Source: Straminergon stramineum
Lineage: Eukaryota > Streptophyta > Bryopsida > Hypnales > Calliergonaceae
Assembly (NCBI GenBank): GCA_963920665.1
Contig: OY987265.1
Coordinates: forward strand, 35,345,001 to 35,409,000
Direction: 5' to 3'
Length of the DNA: 64,000 nt
Positions within the stretch are counted from its first letter, which is position 1. The number at the start of each line of letters is the position of its first letter. The translations under genes were made by a program, and so were the position numbers. The notes beneath the pieces are model-generated. The model was given only the letters and a program-made list of their open reading frames with translations, had not been told where the DNA came from and did no database searches. Shown one piece after another: positions 23,076 through 33,384 of the stretch.

Positions 23076-25605
23076 TGACTCAATTGCAAAACATCTAAAA
23101 GCCCTATTCATTTGATTCGGAAAACTTCGTGCCATTATGTTCAATGTCACGATTAGGTCCTCCTCACTAAGAACTACAGACAACGGACACAACAATAACG
23201 AAAATGGAGATTAAAATAAAATGAAATGAAATGAAAAAGTAATGATTTGGCGGTTGAGTAACTTGTGTCAAACTCAACATGCAATTTTTCAAAAGAAGGA
23301 AACACTGATATGTCATCGACATGGCAAACATAAGTGAAATGTGCTGGAGGACGTCCGGAGGAACAATACAACCCATTCTATTGATACATATAGAAGGCTT
23401 ATAGAGATGGAAGTTCTGGAGATGCCACTCTGAAGAAGAGATGGAAGATAAACTTCAGGAAGAAAAACAAAATATGTTCAGAGTAATTCATAGCTGATTG
23501 GAAGGCTTACCTTGTCTGTGTCTGCAATAAAATACATAGTGTCTCTATTCGTGGAAAGCTCAAACGCAAACTCTTTGTTTAACACATCTTCAGCAATCAG
23601 CACCCTTGACTGTCAAACAGCTGCTCACTGGAATAACTCCCCTGGATTTTGAGTGCTGCAGAATATTGAATTCCACTGACACTATCAGAAAAAAGTTAAG
23701 GTTACGATGATCCTAAACACTGTCAAACTTTCAAAACACACCATGGGAAACAGGAATGATAATTACAGGAGTTAGATGCTGCTCTTTGAACCAGAAGATA
23801 CGACCTTCCTTCAAAACAAACCATCTCCTGAGCCAAGTTTTTATTAACGAGCCTGCAACTCACACAACCAGTCATCTTGTAAGATAGACTTCAACAAAGT
23901 AGAAGTAAACGAAATTAGAATGCTTAATTTATCCACCCAATTTAAATGAGGTGTAACTATGCACATGTCAGCAAACTGTACTAAACAGAACGAAACGAAC
24001 ACATAGCCACTCACAGGGGTATAGAAAACAAAACCTTTATAAACAAAATGACAGCAAAAATCACCAACAAGTATCCTGACCTACTACAAGAGGTGGATGG
24101 GCATGAATTCAGCAATATCATCTCAAGAGTGAGGATTGAGGGGAGAATATTACAGAACTCTACGTACTGAACCTTCTGTCATAGAAAACAGTGACCCGAA
24201 ACCACAAAATACAGAAGGGAGGGACAGGAGTAGTGTAGAGGGTCCGCCGCGTAGACAGGCGTTTTTATAGGGCAATAAAAGTGATAAAGTCCTATCCGAA
24301 GAATAGAGGACCCCAGTGTACGGTTATTATCGAAACCAAAGGTCAATGAAATAAACCCTAGGGGACCCCTTTCTGGCAAAAAATTTATTAGACTCTATGC
24401 AAGAAAGAATGCTGTACCGATCTTATTACAAACCCTATTCAAACCACTCTGTAGGGTTTAGGGTGCTCGTTAAACCCTTCAACGAGAACCCTAGAGCTGG
24501 GATGGCGAATCTTCATGTAGTGAAGATTCCCCATCCAATAAGAGAACCCCCCACCCCACCCCACCCCTATAGAATGCTGGATTTCGTACATAGCATTCTA
24601 TAGAAAAAAATAGCCCAGAAGGAAAATCTAATCAAACACAATAAGATGTAAATTCCGGAAAATCTCAGTGCGAGTTAGCCGGAAGGACAGAGAAGATGTG
24701 TGATCCAAGGGGTCTTTGATATACAGAACAAGGACTGAATGTGGCAAAGCAGACTGAAATGGCACAACTCACCCTGTTTCATAAGCCAAGCCGATCGTTC
24801 TGGGTTATTCCAGAATTCAACCTGCCAAAGCAAACAAAAAAATCATAAGCAAATAGAGATCAAATAAACTATCCAGCTTTGCTATTCTGCTCCTCGACCA
24901 ACAGTTGCTGCAAATAGTACGTCTAATATCCAACAGATTCTGAAATTCCAATAGGATGCCGTTTGTACCATCAGACATATTAGAACTCCGCCCTGAGTGA
25001 TGTCAAGTTCATACAGATCTTTCCGAACTACCACTACGATCTTGTAGTACAGAATGCCAAAGACGCATACGACTTAGAAGAAAAAACAAAATCACACAAA
25101 GCATGAATACTCAAATCCACCAGTTGATCCCACCGCCCAACAAATCAGTGAGTTCTAATGGAAAGTCTCACCCTAACCCATATAATCTCGAAGAAGAAAA
25201 ATCGGGGAGACACAGATCTCTAAATCTCCTACTTGACAAAAGTAGTAGAAGAGAAAACCTAAAAAATGGCTACAACTCTCTAGAGCTCTCAGTCTACTTA
25301 ATAGACAAACTTGATTGCAGTCCAACTATGGATTAAAATCCATATAAAACAAAAAGAGAAGCCACAGAAAAAAAAAATACCACTCGATCAGAAGACATCC
25401 GCTCGTGAATATGAAACCACTCAAGCACTACTGTCCAGCTTAAGCGCATCTCACAAAAGAAACCCTTAAACAGGACAAACCAGCAAAATCAAGCATCAAT
25501 CTGGAAAACTAAAAAAAACTCGTGTCAAAAAGAAAGAAAAGATAACCATACCTTCGTCTCCGGCTCCTGAATCTTCCCTGTGAAGAAGCTCGTAATACTC
25601 TCCAT

Positions 25606-25810
25606 CCCTGAGCTTGACCTTCCATTCCACCAACGCTGAGCCCTCCCGCGACCTTCACTCTTCGCGAAATCAATCAAAGTGTCAATCCGGAGCTAGTTCC
25701 AGAGATCACCACCAGCACAGCGCTCTCCATCAGCCTTCTCAATGCGCAGAAAGTGAGATTCCCACAAGGAAGAAGCAAGGTTTTGGAACAGCAATCTGTG
25801 AACAAAGGCG
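25606..25810. promoter_or_regulatory. Putative bidirectional promoter between PH1 and the divergent open frame
   Basis: About 200 bp separate the PH1 start codon (minus strand) from the first ATG of the plus-strand open frame. The interval is richer in G and C than the flanks. I see no TATA box. It is proposed as a promoter only because of the divergent arrangement. Confidence 0.3.
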
Positions 25811-27119
25811 ATGACTCAAAAACAGGAAGAGGGACACTACTATCTTAGCCTAACCACCTGTAACATCCCAATGCCTCGTCGGAGTAATATGGATGAGCTG
25901 GACAGCCACGTCACAACCCACCCACTTACCCATTCCCTCACTGCTTGGGAAACTTCTTGCTCTGGCGTCTCTCACCACTTCACCAGCTCCCACAGCGGAA
26001 GCTCCGTGCAAGTCTGCATCCCCGATTGTATCCCTCAGTCCAGCTACGGCGTTGCTGCAGACATCTATCAGCGATGTCCGTGTCTGGCTTCGCTTCTGCA
26101 GGTGGAACGCAATTTGATGACTGTTATCGTGGGACGGGAGTGTGTCACTAAGTCAGCTTGGATTGCAGAACGACAGTCGCGTCTCGGCCTTAAATTCGGA
26201 TTCAACTGCGCTGATTCTACAGAATTCTGGCATTCTTGGATGCTTGAAGAGTTTGACAAGGACAATGTGGACAATGTGAACAGGTGAGGTTTCTTTTTCT
26301 CTTAATTGGCGACCTATCTTTGATAAGGGTTGTTTTGGGGGGACGAGTGGTGGTCAGGGAACTTCATTCCCTGAATGTACACCTCTGCGCACATTCTCTC
26401 GTAGCACATACACTCGAAGTCTTGAGAATGTCACTCCACCCGGTTATTATTTTTGTTTTGTTTTCCATATCAATTGGCCTAGGGGTAGCATGCAGGTTTA
26501 GCTATACGGAGTGTTTGGCTTGTTAGGGTTTTCTCTAGTGAATACTTGTGACAGGAGCATTGTAGAGGACCTGTGCAGGCATTCCATTCTATGGGGAGGA
26601 ATATCACATGTCATGCGCAATTTGCGACAAAATTTTAAGTGCATTGTAATTTATGGAAAAGCATATATATATTGACACTTGAAATTGATATAAACAGTGA
26701 ACAACTAAATTCATCGTACAGCAAATTCGGCGTGACATGGTCAATTTCGGTTGGTCTTCATAAAGTATATCACATTTATATGTGATGTTTTCGTGAATAA
26801 GATGTTTATAGTAGTGTTCTCCAATGTGACTAAATTTTGCAAATAGACTTCTCTCAATTTTTTTGGTAGCTACAGAAAAATGTGAATATGACTTTCAAAA
26901 TGTGAAATTTAGCACATTTATCTTCCTGTGCGTTGCAACAGCACTTCAACTACACGGGCGTGCTGGGAATCGAAAGAACCTTTGACAAGACGAATGTGCT
27001 GCGTGGACATCCTTCTCTTGATGGCCTCTTCCGAAGGCTGAAGATAAATGCTCGGACTCTGTTTTGTTGCTCTTTAGGGATAGTCAATACTTCAAAAAAC
27101 AGGGGTTCCACCCATCGCC
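25811..27119 (+). CDS. Possible two-exon gene of unknown function, divergent from PH1
   Basis: An open frame from 25811 to 26287 (158 codons) passes a plausible donor (AACAG then GTGAGG, near 26282). A second open stretch begins after a good acceptor (GTTGCAACAG, ending near 26940) and reads HFNYTGVLGIERTFDKTNVL onward to about 27065. Joined, the two give a continuous frame ending at TGA near 27119. I recognise no domain. The alternative frame over 25893-26117 looks like a plastid-targeting sequence, so the true frame is uncertain. The ATG lies about 200 bp from the PH1 start on the other strand, so the two may share a bidirectional promoter. It could also be a non-coding leader or a decayed gene. 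Confidence 0.3.
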
Positions 27120-27456
27120 GTCACGGATGATGCCTCGTAGCAGGATTGCACCACACTCCAGATGTAAGGTAACATCATGCAGAACGTTGCTTTGTGCCTG
27201 ATTGAGTCTTTTGGATGTGAACTGTAAGGTAGGGGATACAGTTCCTGTCTCTTCAATATGGTTAGGACGGCCGTTTTGGGAGGTCCACTATATAGAGCTG
27301 TGAAGAGATCACTTTGTGTACAACCGCCAAATGTATTCTTCAAATGAGATCAATAGACCTTCTTCTCTATGAATGAATTTCTTATGCTATCATTCAAAGT
27401 TGAAGGTTGTGGACCATTACTATATAATAACAAGTGAACATTACTTGTAGAATTGA

Positions 27457-27668
27457 TTGACTCAAATCTAGGAAGATGGTCTTCATTCAAGAGCCTCGGT
27501 ATGTTCTACCCTGCTGAGTCAGTGGAAGCTCACTGTACTCCTGCCTATCCTTATGGATGAAGTAGTTTTAAGAATAGGTAGGAGTACAGTTAGCTTGCAC
27601 TGACTCAGCAGGGTAGAACTCACCAAGGCTCTTGAATGACGACCATCTTCCTAGAACTGATGAGTCAC
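27457..27668. ncRNA. Long imperfect hairpin, candidate MIRNA or siRNA precursor
   Basis: Arms 27457-27553 and 27569-27668 pair over about 95 bases with roughly eight mismatches and one small bulge, around a 15-base loop. The longest perfect duplex includes TTCTACCCTGCTGAGTCAGT on the left arm. The imperfect pairing speaks against an assembly artefact and resembles young plant MIRNA genes born by inverted duplication. It matches no miRNA I know. It could also be a small foldback element. Strand is unknown. Confidence 0.45.
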
Positions 27669-28114
27669 TAAATCTCTGTTTGATGACTACGGTAGGGATG
27701 CGACTTCGCCCACAAGTCAGAAAGATTCTTTCATGGGTTCTCAGAATCACTGTGACGGAGGGCTGTTGTCTGAGGACATGAAACACTATCACTGTAAGTA
27801 ATGGGAACCTTGTATTCATCTATTGACTACCATGAGAGGTAATTAATATGATTCTTTTCTCGGTTTCATTCTCTACATAACATTGTTCAGTTGTTCTATG
27901 AGTGCACTCATTCATCTGGCAACATATAAAAGAACAGGATTCGATTTGGATTCAATCGATATGTCATGTCTTGTCTGCAACATCTCGCTGCTTTTACTTG
28001 CTCACAAGTGTCAATCTGGGAGATATCATTCGAGATCTATTGGAGTGTCTTCCAAAATTCTTGAACTCGAGATGTAAAAGTATGTGTATTAAAGAAAGAA
28101 GATAGCAGAAAGTG

Positions 28115-28466
28115 AGAGCATTTGCATACCCTGATTCTGCCTGAAAGTTAGGAGCTAGACCCGAACTGCATTCAAGAATGTCGACAGGTTATAAACAGTG
28201 GTGTGCCCTTTTGGTTGAATGGTTCTTGACTCGTCTAGTCTGCAAGTCCAATTTCCTCAGGTGACTTGGAAGTGAAGAAAATTCGAGCATCTATGCATAT
28301 CCTGATTCTGCCTTAAATTAAGGAGCTATGTATGTTCGACCCGAACTCCTTTTTCAAGAATGTCGACAGGTTGTAATAACCAGTGGTGTGTGCCTTTTAA
28401 TTGGTTCTTGACTCCCGGCAGTCTAGGCTGCAAGGCCCCTTTCCGCAGGTGACTGGGAAGTGAAGA
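28115..28466. repeat. Tandem duplication, two units of about 170-180 bp
   Basis: Unit 1 (28115-28283) and unit 2 (28284-28466) share TGCATA(C/T)CCTGATTCTGCCT, GACCCGAACT, CAAGAATGTCGACAGGTT and a terminal CAGGTGACT(T/G)GGAAGTGAAGAA block, with scattered indels. Each unit ends in a pyrimidine-CAG that would serve as a splice acceptor. No open frame spans it. Confidence 0.75.
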
Positions 28467-28710
28467 ATCACGGTAGAATGCTACCATTATTGATAGGCTT
28501 ATCCCTGCCGTTCCTTCCTTCCCGGAAACCATGCCATTTGCCGGATCACAGCGACACAGCCTGACTGATTTTCATCAAGTTACGAGTACGCTTACCTTGC
28601 TTCACGGTGACGAGAGAGGAAGTCGGCAGAAACCTTTCGTTGGATGGAAGATAAGGTCATCCAGGTCAATGCAAATGGCGGAGGGGAGTTACAGTAGGGG
28701 ACTCAGCAAA

Positions 28711-28844
28711 GTTGGAAGTTGGCAACTAGAATGGCATCCAATGACTTATTGGTATTTTCTCTTCATACGTCCTTGATACCTTGATATCTTGGAGAGAAAA
28801 TACCAATAAGTCATTGGATGCCATTCTAGTTGCCAACTTCCAAC
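28711..28844. repeat. Perfect 52-bp-arm palindrome with 30-bp loop
   Basis: 28711-28762 and 28793-28844 are exact reverse complements around a 30-base spacer. Two further outer bases also pair. The perfect match implies very recent origin, gene conversion or an assembly fold. A transcript would form an uninterrupted hairpin suited to dicing. Confidence 0.85.
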
Positions 28845-29332
28845 TTGTACAATACAATGAGGTAGGAAGGAGGTCCATAAAGTGGTCATTTAAGAGCCGA
28901 AATTGAATTTTGGCGAGGTGAAATATAAGGAAAAATGTGAGCCCTCTAAGGGTCTGTGAGTCCTGGATAGCAGGGAACTCTGGCCGGAAAAGAAATGAAA
29001 AGAAAAACAAAAAAAACTTTTTTTTTTTTTTTTTTTTTCTTGGCCAATGAACTGCAGAGCTTGGTTTGCACAGGATAGTTCAATTAAAAAATTAAAAAAT
29101 AATTAAAATAATAATTAAAACATGAATATTAAAAGAAATTCAAAATTATGAAATTGTGAGATTTGATGTGGCATTAGTGCGACCACGTCTGACTGCTATT
29201 ATTTTATTTTTATTATTTTCATTAATATTTTAATATTTTTCAATATTTTTCAACTTTTTTAAATATTAAATTAAAAATTAATTTTTTATTGTGTCACTAT
29301 TTATCATTGATGATGAATAAGATAGGACATTC

Positions 29333-29985
29333 TAAAAGCGCACAAGCTCTAAAACCGCCCACCTCTGTAAATGTACAGTATTTGAACATGATACTTTTTC
29401 ATTGAACTAGTGATGTACAAATAGTGTACATTTGAGGAGGTGGGCAATTTTAGAGCCCTATGCCATTTCAACTTCAAAAATTCAGAATTAATTCTACAAA
29501 ACTCCAAAAAATATGAAATGACTTGGGTTAGATGCCAATTCCACTTGTCTTTCAAGGAGAATTTATTGAAAAATATTTCAAGAAGTTTTACCTCCACAAT
29601 TTCTTGTTTCAGCTCTTAGATGAGTGCTTTATGGACTTCCTACATTAGTGACCATTGTTTCTCAAAGGAGTTGTGAGTTCCTTTGAGGGGACTTCTAAAA
29701 GGGAAGCAACCCCTTTGAGGCCTCAAATTTCTCCTATGGCTTCTTGAAATATTTTTCAATAAATTTTTCTTGAAAGTCAAGTGGATTTGGCATCTAATCC
29801 AAGTCATTTCATATTTTTTGAAGATTTGTAGAAATAGTTAAGAATTTTTGAAGTTGAAATGGCATAGGGTTCTAAAATTGCCCACTTCCTCAAATGTACA
29901 TTCTGGGTACAATAGAAAAGTAACATCTATGAATAGTGGACATTTGACAAGGTGGACAATTCTAGGGCGTGAGCACTTTGATAGC
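29333..29985. repeat. Foldback element, family G, about 650 bp
   Basis: Long inverted arms (about 29416-29590 against 29739-29911) surround a spacer of about 145 bp, and weaker outer arms extend to the element ends. The arms include AATTTTAGAGCCCTATGCCA and its diverged reverse GGCATAGGGTTCTAAAATTG. Single-arm relatives lie at 30243-30540 and 12750-13030. Confidence 0.65.
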
Positions 29986-30242
29986 CTCCTACCTTACAAT
30001 CTTCTTTGATTATTGGTGATGGTAATTTACTTCAAAGGGATCAATGGTCATCAATGGTAAGGGTCAACATTCCTTGCCAAGTACTTAATTAAAGTTGCAA
30101 AGGTGATGCAACATATGTTTATAAATAGAATGATTTAATTTTTCACCATATAGATTTTTTTGTCTTTGAAAAAATAGTATCTCAACAATTACGGCATTTG
30201 TTTCTACATATATTTTTTGTTGTCTTTTTTCACCAAGTATGG

Positions 30243-30540
30243 CATTCTAAGTAAGGAAAGTAAGGTAGTTTGCTCTGAAAGCGACCATGCTCTAAAAGTT
30301 ATCATAATGTAGAGGTAAATTTTTCTTTCTTCAATGTACCAATAGTGTAAATTTCAAGAGGTGATCACTTTTAGTGATTATTACATTGCAACTTCAAAAA
30401 TTCATAACTAATTCTATGAAGGTCCAAAAAATATGGAATGACTTAGATTTGATGCCAAAATCATTTTCCTTCCTACAAAAATTTACTTGAAACTATTTCA
30501 AGAAGTTTAGCTCCCCTCAAGGCAATTAGCTTTTAAATGG
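30243..30540. repeat. Family G fragment (single arm)
   Basis: It shares CAACTTCAAAAATTCATAAC and AAAAAATATGGAATGACTTA with the left arm of the foldback at 29333-29985, in the same orientation. The opposite arm is not recognisable. Confidence 0.55.
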
Positions 30541-31481
30541 TTGCTTTTATAGCAAAGTACTTTACATTTGAAGTCTCTTGAATAAACATTTGAACACAAT
30601 TCCTATCATTAAACTTGAAGAGCCTTAGCATCAACTAGGTGGATTACAAACAATTTTGAGAGCTTCTTCATGGAATTCTACAAAATAGATGTTGTACATC
30701 CAAGTATGCTATACTAGCAAATTTTGTCTATTCTTTAGTGATGTGATTAGTGTGGTCGTTGATGATTTTTATGCAAGGTTCTAAAATGATTTATGTAGAG
30801 ATGGAAATAAACAAAGAATTAGATTCTTCTCATGCCATAATGAATTTTGAAAAACACACTCCAAATCTACATCCCTCCTACTATTAGGAATCCTTGAAGA
30901 TTAAATTGTATAAATTTTTGTTGGGTCTTGTTGGGAGTCAAAGGGATTCTAGATCTTCTTAGCTTGTATTGTTGCAAGCCATAATTGCGGAGTTCACCGG
31001 GTTAAGAGAAAAGAGTTTATAATTATATAGAATTTTTCCAAAAATTTTAATAGGAAAACAGGATTAGAACAGTCTGAGCCTAAACATCTCTCTAAGGCTG
31101 AGAGGATGCTCCAAGTATTCCGTAACGGGATCTAGGATGGAACCGGATTCCGAAAACCCGGATAGCGATAGCCTACGGTCTAGACTTCTGGCCTAGGAAA
31201 ATAGGGATCCGTTACGGGTAAACAAACCACTTCAGGAACGATCGGTAAGATGACAGGTACTTAACCCCGCCACTCTCAATTGTTCTTCCTCTTTCTTCCA
31301 CAACTGTTTTGTGCGCGTATAGTTGAGAGAAAGAGTGGTGAGTTAGTGATCACTTCAAGAGCTATTGCATGTCCAGATTTGGGTGTAGTTTGCAATGACA
31401 GAGGGGGGTATCCGGAAACCGTTAGTGACCGGGCGGATGGTTTGTCCAACCATTCCGGAAAGGTTGAGAGAGCGGTCATAG
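30541..31481. other. AT-rich spacer then 5' part of the retroelement relic
   Basis: From about 31050 the texture changes to CCGG-rich sequence continuous with the gag-like relic. An open frame at 31280-31492 just before it, in another frame, may be part of the element's leader. Confidence 0.4.
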
Positions 31482-33338
31482 CTGGAGGATGATCTGAGTG
31501 AGATAAGATGTGTCAGTCTGTTCTTGAGGCCATGGATTGTAAAGAATGACCAAATGATTCAGGAGCTTATTGTAGGTGTTTTGAATCAGTACGAGTTGAC
31601 AGTGAAGGGGAGACCTGCAACTTGGACTGATGAGGTCTGGGCCAAGGTTTACAAATTCCCCCAAAAGGAATCTGGTTTAGCTTCTTGGACAGACAAGTTT
31701 ACAGTCAGGAAGTTTAAGAATGCAGCCCATTCTAAGGAAGGGTATGCCATTAGTGATTGCCTAGATGCAAGGTAGAGGCATGTCCTAGAGTTCCTGATCT
31801 CCATCCTATATCCGGAAAAGTCCACCCGGGTTATGATTATGGTAGCAAACACCATCTTTGGTGCTATGGAAGGTAGGATAGTCTATTGGGGCAAGGTAAT
31901 TGGAGTGGTAGTCTCCAAGCTTGCTGCCAACGTAGGGAAAGCTAAGACCAGCCCCATTGGTCCTTACCTGTTCCACCTCTACCACCATGCAAAGCTTCTG
32001 AGTGATGTGGAAATGGTAGAGTATAATACCGGATCCACCATCTTGCAATACGACCTCACAGAAGAAGTAGAGGCGGAGCAGCCGCCAATTGAAGAGGAGG
32101 AGGAGCAACTTCAGGATCGGAGGCGACGGAAGTCCATCGAACCGGCGTCCTGGGGAAAGCTTCCGACTCAACAGAAGATTTCGGAGGAAGAAAGAGGCAT
32201 ATCTGGATTCTTCAAAACCGGATTCAACTGGGTACTACATGCTCAAGAGTACCACGAGAACTTGGTGGATCTGCTCAGGAGGATCAGCAAAGAGTTGAAG
32301 ACAGAGCCGGAAGACATCCTTGACACTTTGAAGAAACTTTTGAATTTGGAAACGCTGGAGAGAAAGGAGAGGCAGATTGAAGGCCTGGAGAAGGAGAAGA
32401 CGAACCTTCAAACCTGGTTGAGCTGGGCTCAAGGAGAGTTGGTTGTAGCAAAGCAGAAGGAGAAAGAAGCCCTCCAACTGGTCAAGGACCTATCTAGGTT
32501 GGTAGACAAGCCGGCAGACCTTGTGATGAAGGCGGCTCTCGTGTAAAACCGGCTTGCAAAAGAAGGACATCTGACCGAATCCAAGGTGATCTGGATATTG
32601 GTAGATTTCTCTTCAAGGATGGAGTCTACTTTGAAGGAGATGCGCCAACTATTGGGATGGATTGATCTGGACCAAGTCATGGATTTCTCCAACTTTCCGG
32701 AAATCCATTTTGACACGAAGACTCCGGTGAAATTGTCAGCATCAATGCCACTGCCAATTAGACCGGAAGCCCCTCGGGAGACTCTCCGGCATTCGACGGA
32801 ACTCTTCTCTACGCAACTCGCAAAGACCATTCGGGGAAGTGTGAAGACAGTACCAGACCCAACTAAGCAACCGGAAGCAACACAGGAGTTAGCACCACTG
32901 GAGATTATGGTTTCACCATCTATCCCAATATTCCATCTTCTGGAGAGGGAGCCATTTCAGACACCTCGTACACAAACCCGTGGTGAACTGGTGGACCGGA
33001 TCAAGGGATTGCTGAATCTAGCCCAGACCCATCTGGAAGGATTCGAGCACATGTTGCAATAGCAACAACCAAAGAAGGAGATGGACCCCATCATTTTGGA
33101 TAAGACGTCTGTAGGTGAAGAAGATAAAAGGGAGATCACTCAGATTGAGAAATCTGAGTAAGAGGAGTACCAGACCGGATCGGAAGATGAAGGGGAGGAA
33201 GAAGGGGAATACTCTCCCCCGGAAATCCGGAAGATCCAAACCCGGGCAACATTGAGGATGACACTAGTGAAGGCAACTCCAAAAGCAACTCCGAGGTCAT
33301 CTACCCAAGCACCCGCAAGTCAAGGCGGGAGCAATTAG
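31482..33338 (+). pseudogene. Retroelement gag-like ORF relic with four in-frame stops
   Basis: A single frame runs about 618 codons from just after a TAG at 31479, interrupted only at 31773 (TAG), 32544 (TAA), 33060 (TAG) and 33159 (TAA), and ending at TAG 33336. The first third (WIVKNDQMIQELIVGVLNQY, then GRPATWTDEVWAKVY and ANTIFGAMEGR) resembles capsid-like or gag-like proteins of large plant retroelements; I cannot name the family. An acidic EEEEE segment and basic RRRR follow near codon 210. A Lys/Glu/Leu-rich coiled coil lies at about 32310-32500. The C-terminal part is acidic and then Thr/Pro/Ser-rich. No protease, reverse transcriptase or integrase follows. All four stops can come from Gln codons by one C-to-T change. 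It is probably the remnant of a non-autonomous LTR element. Confidence 0.55.
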
Positions 33339-33384
33339 AAGAAGGCATGAAAGGCGAAATAGTTAGGATTTTAGGTAGTTAGAA

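Larger units (their letters stand above)
21272..25605 (-). pseudogene. PH1: PH1 (PLECKSTRIN HOMOLOGUE 1) homologue, 5 exons with two frameshifting insertions
   Basis: Exons on the minus strand: 25605-25552, 24821-24773, 23852-23767, 23655-23511, 21368-21272. All four introns keep GT..AG. Allowing for two insertions the product is 140 residues, against 145 in Arabidopsis PH1. Visible landmarks: MESITSFFTGK start, VEFWNNPERSAWLMKQG, IKTWLRRWFVLKEG, SRGVIPVSSCLTVKG, EFAFEL, FIADTDKEKEDWIN, and the C-terminus SIVCHSKSVTDDEVYDYDSK. The Arabidopsis protein is a small PI3P-binding endosomal protein affecting NRAMP1 trafficking (established knowledge). Breaks: exon 4 has a near-tandem 7-base repeat (TGCTGAT then TGCTGAA, about 23588-23601) that brings a TGA into frame inside the PH domain, and exon 5 has one extra base around 21343-21346. 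Together they add 8 bases, so the second does not rescue the first. An out-of-frame ATG lies 20 bases before the start. It is either a recent pseudogene or a gene with assembly errors. Confidence 0.85.

Noticed and set aside
29005..29045. Retroposon tail at the poly-T run
   Set aside because: No flanking direct repeat or family body could be found beside it.
32429..32830. 133-codon minus-strand open frame
   Set aside because: It is antisense to the gag-like relic; low-complexity and without domain.
31482..33338. TAA/TAG reassigned to glutamine (as in some ulvophyte algae), making the gag-like frame intact
   Set aside because: PCO ends with TAG and the haloperoxidase-like gene with TAA at family-typical ends, and the hAT relic has TAG at apparent Trp sites. 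A standard code with decayed elements is simpler.
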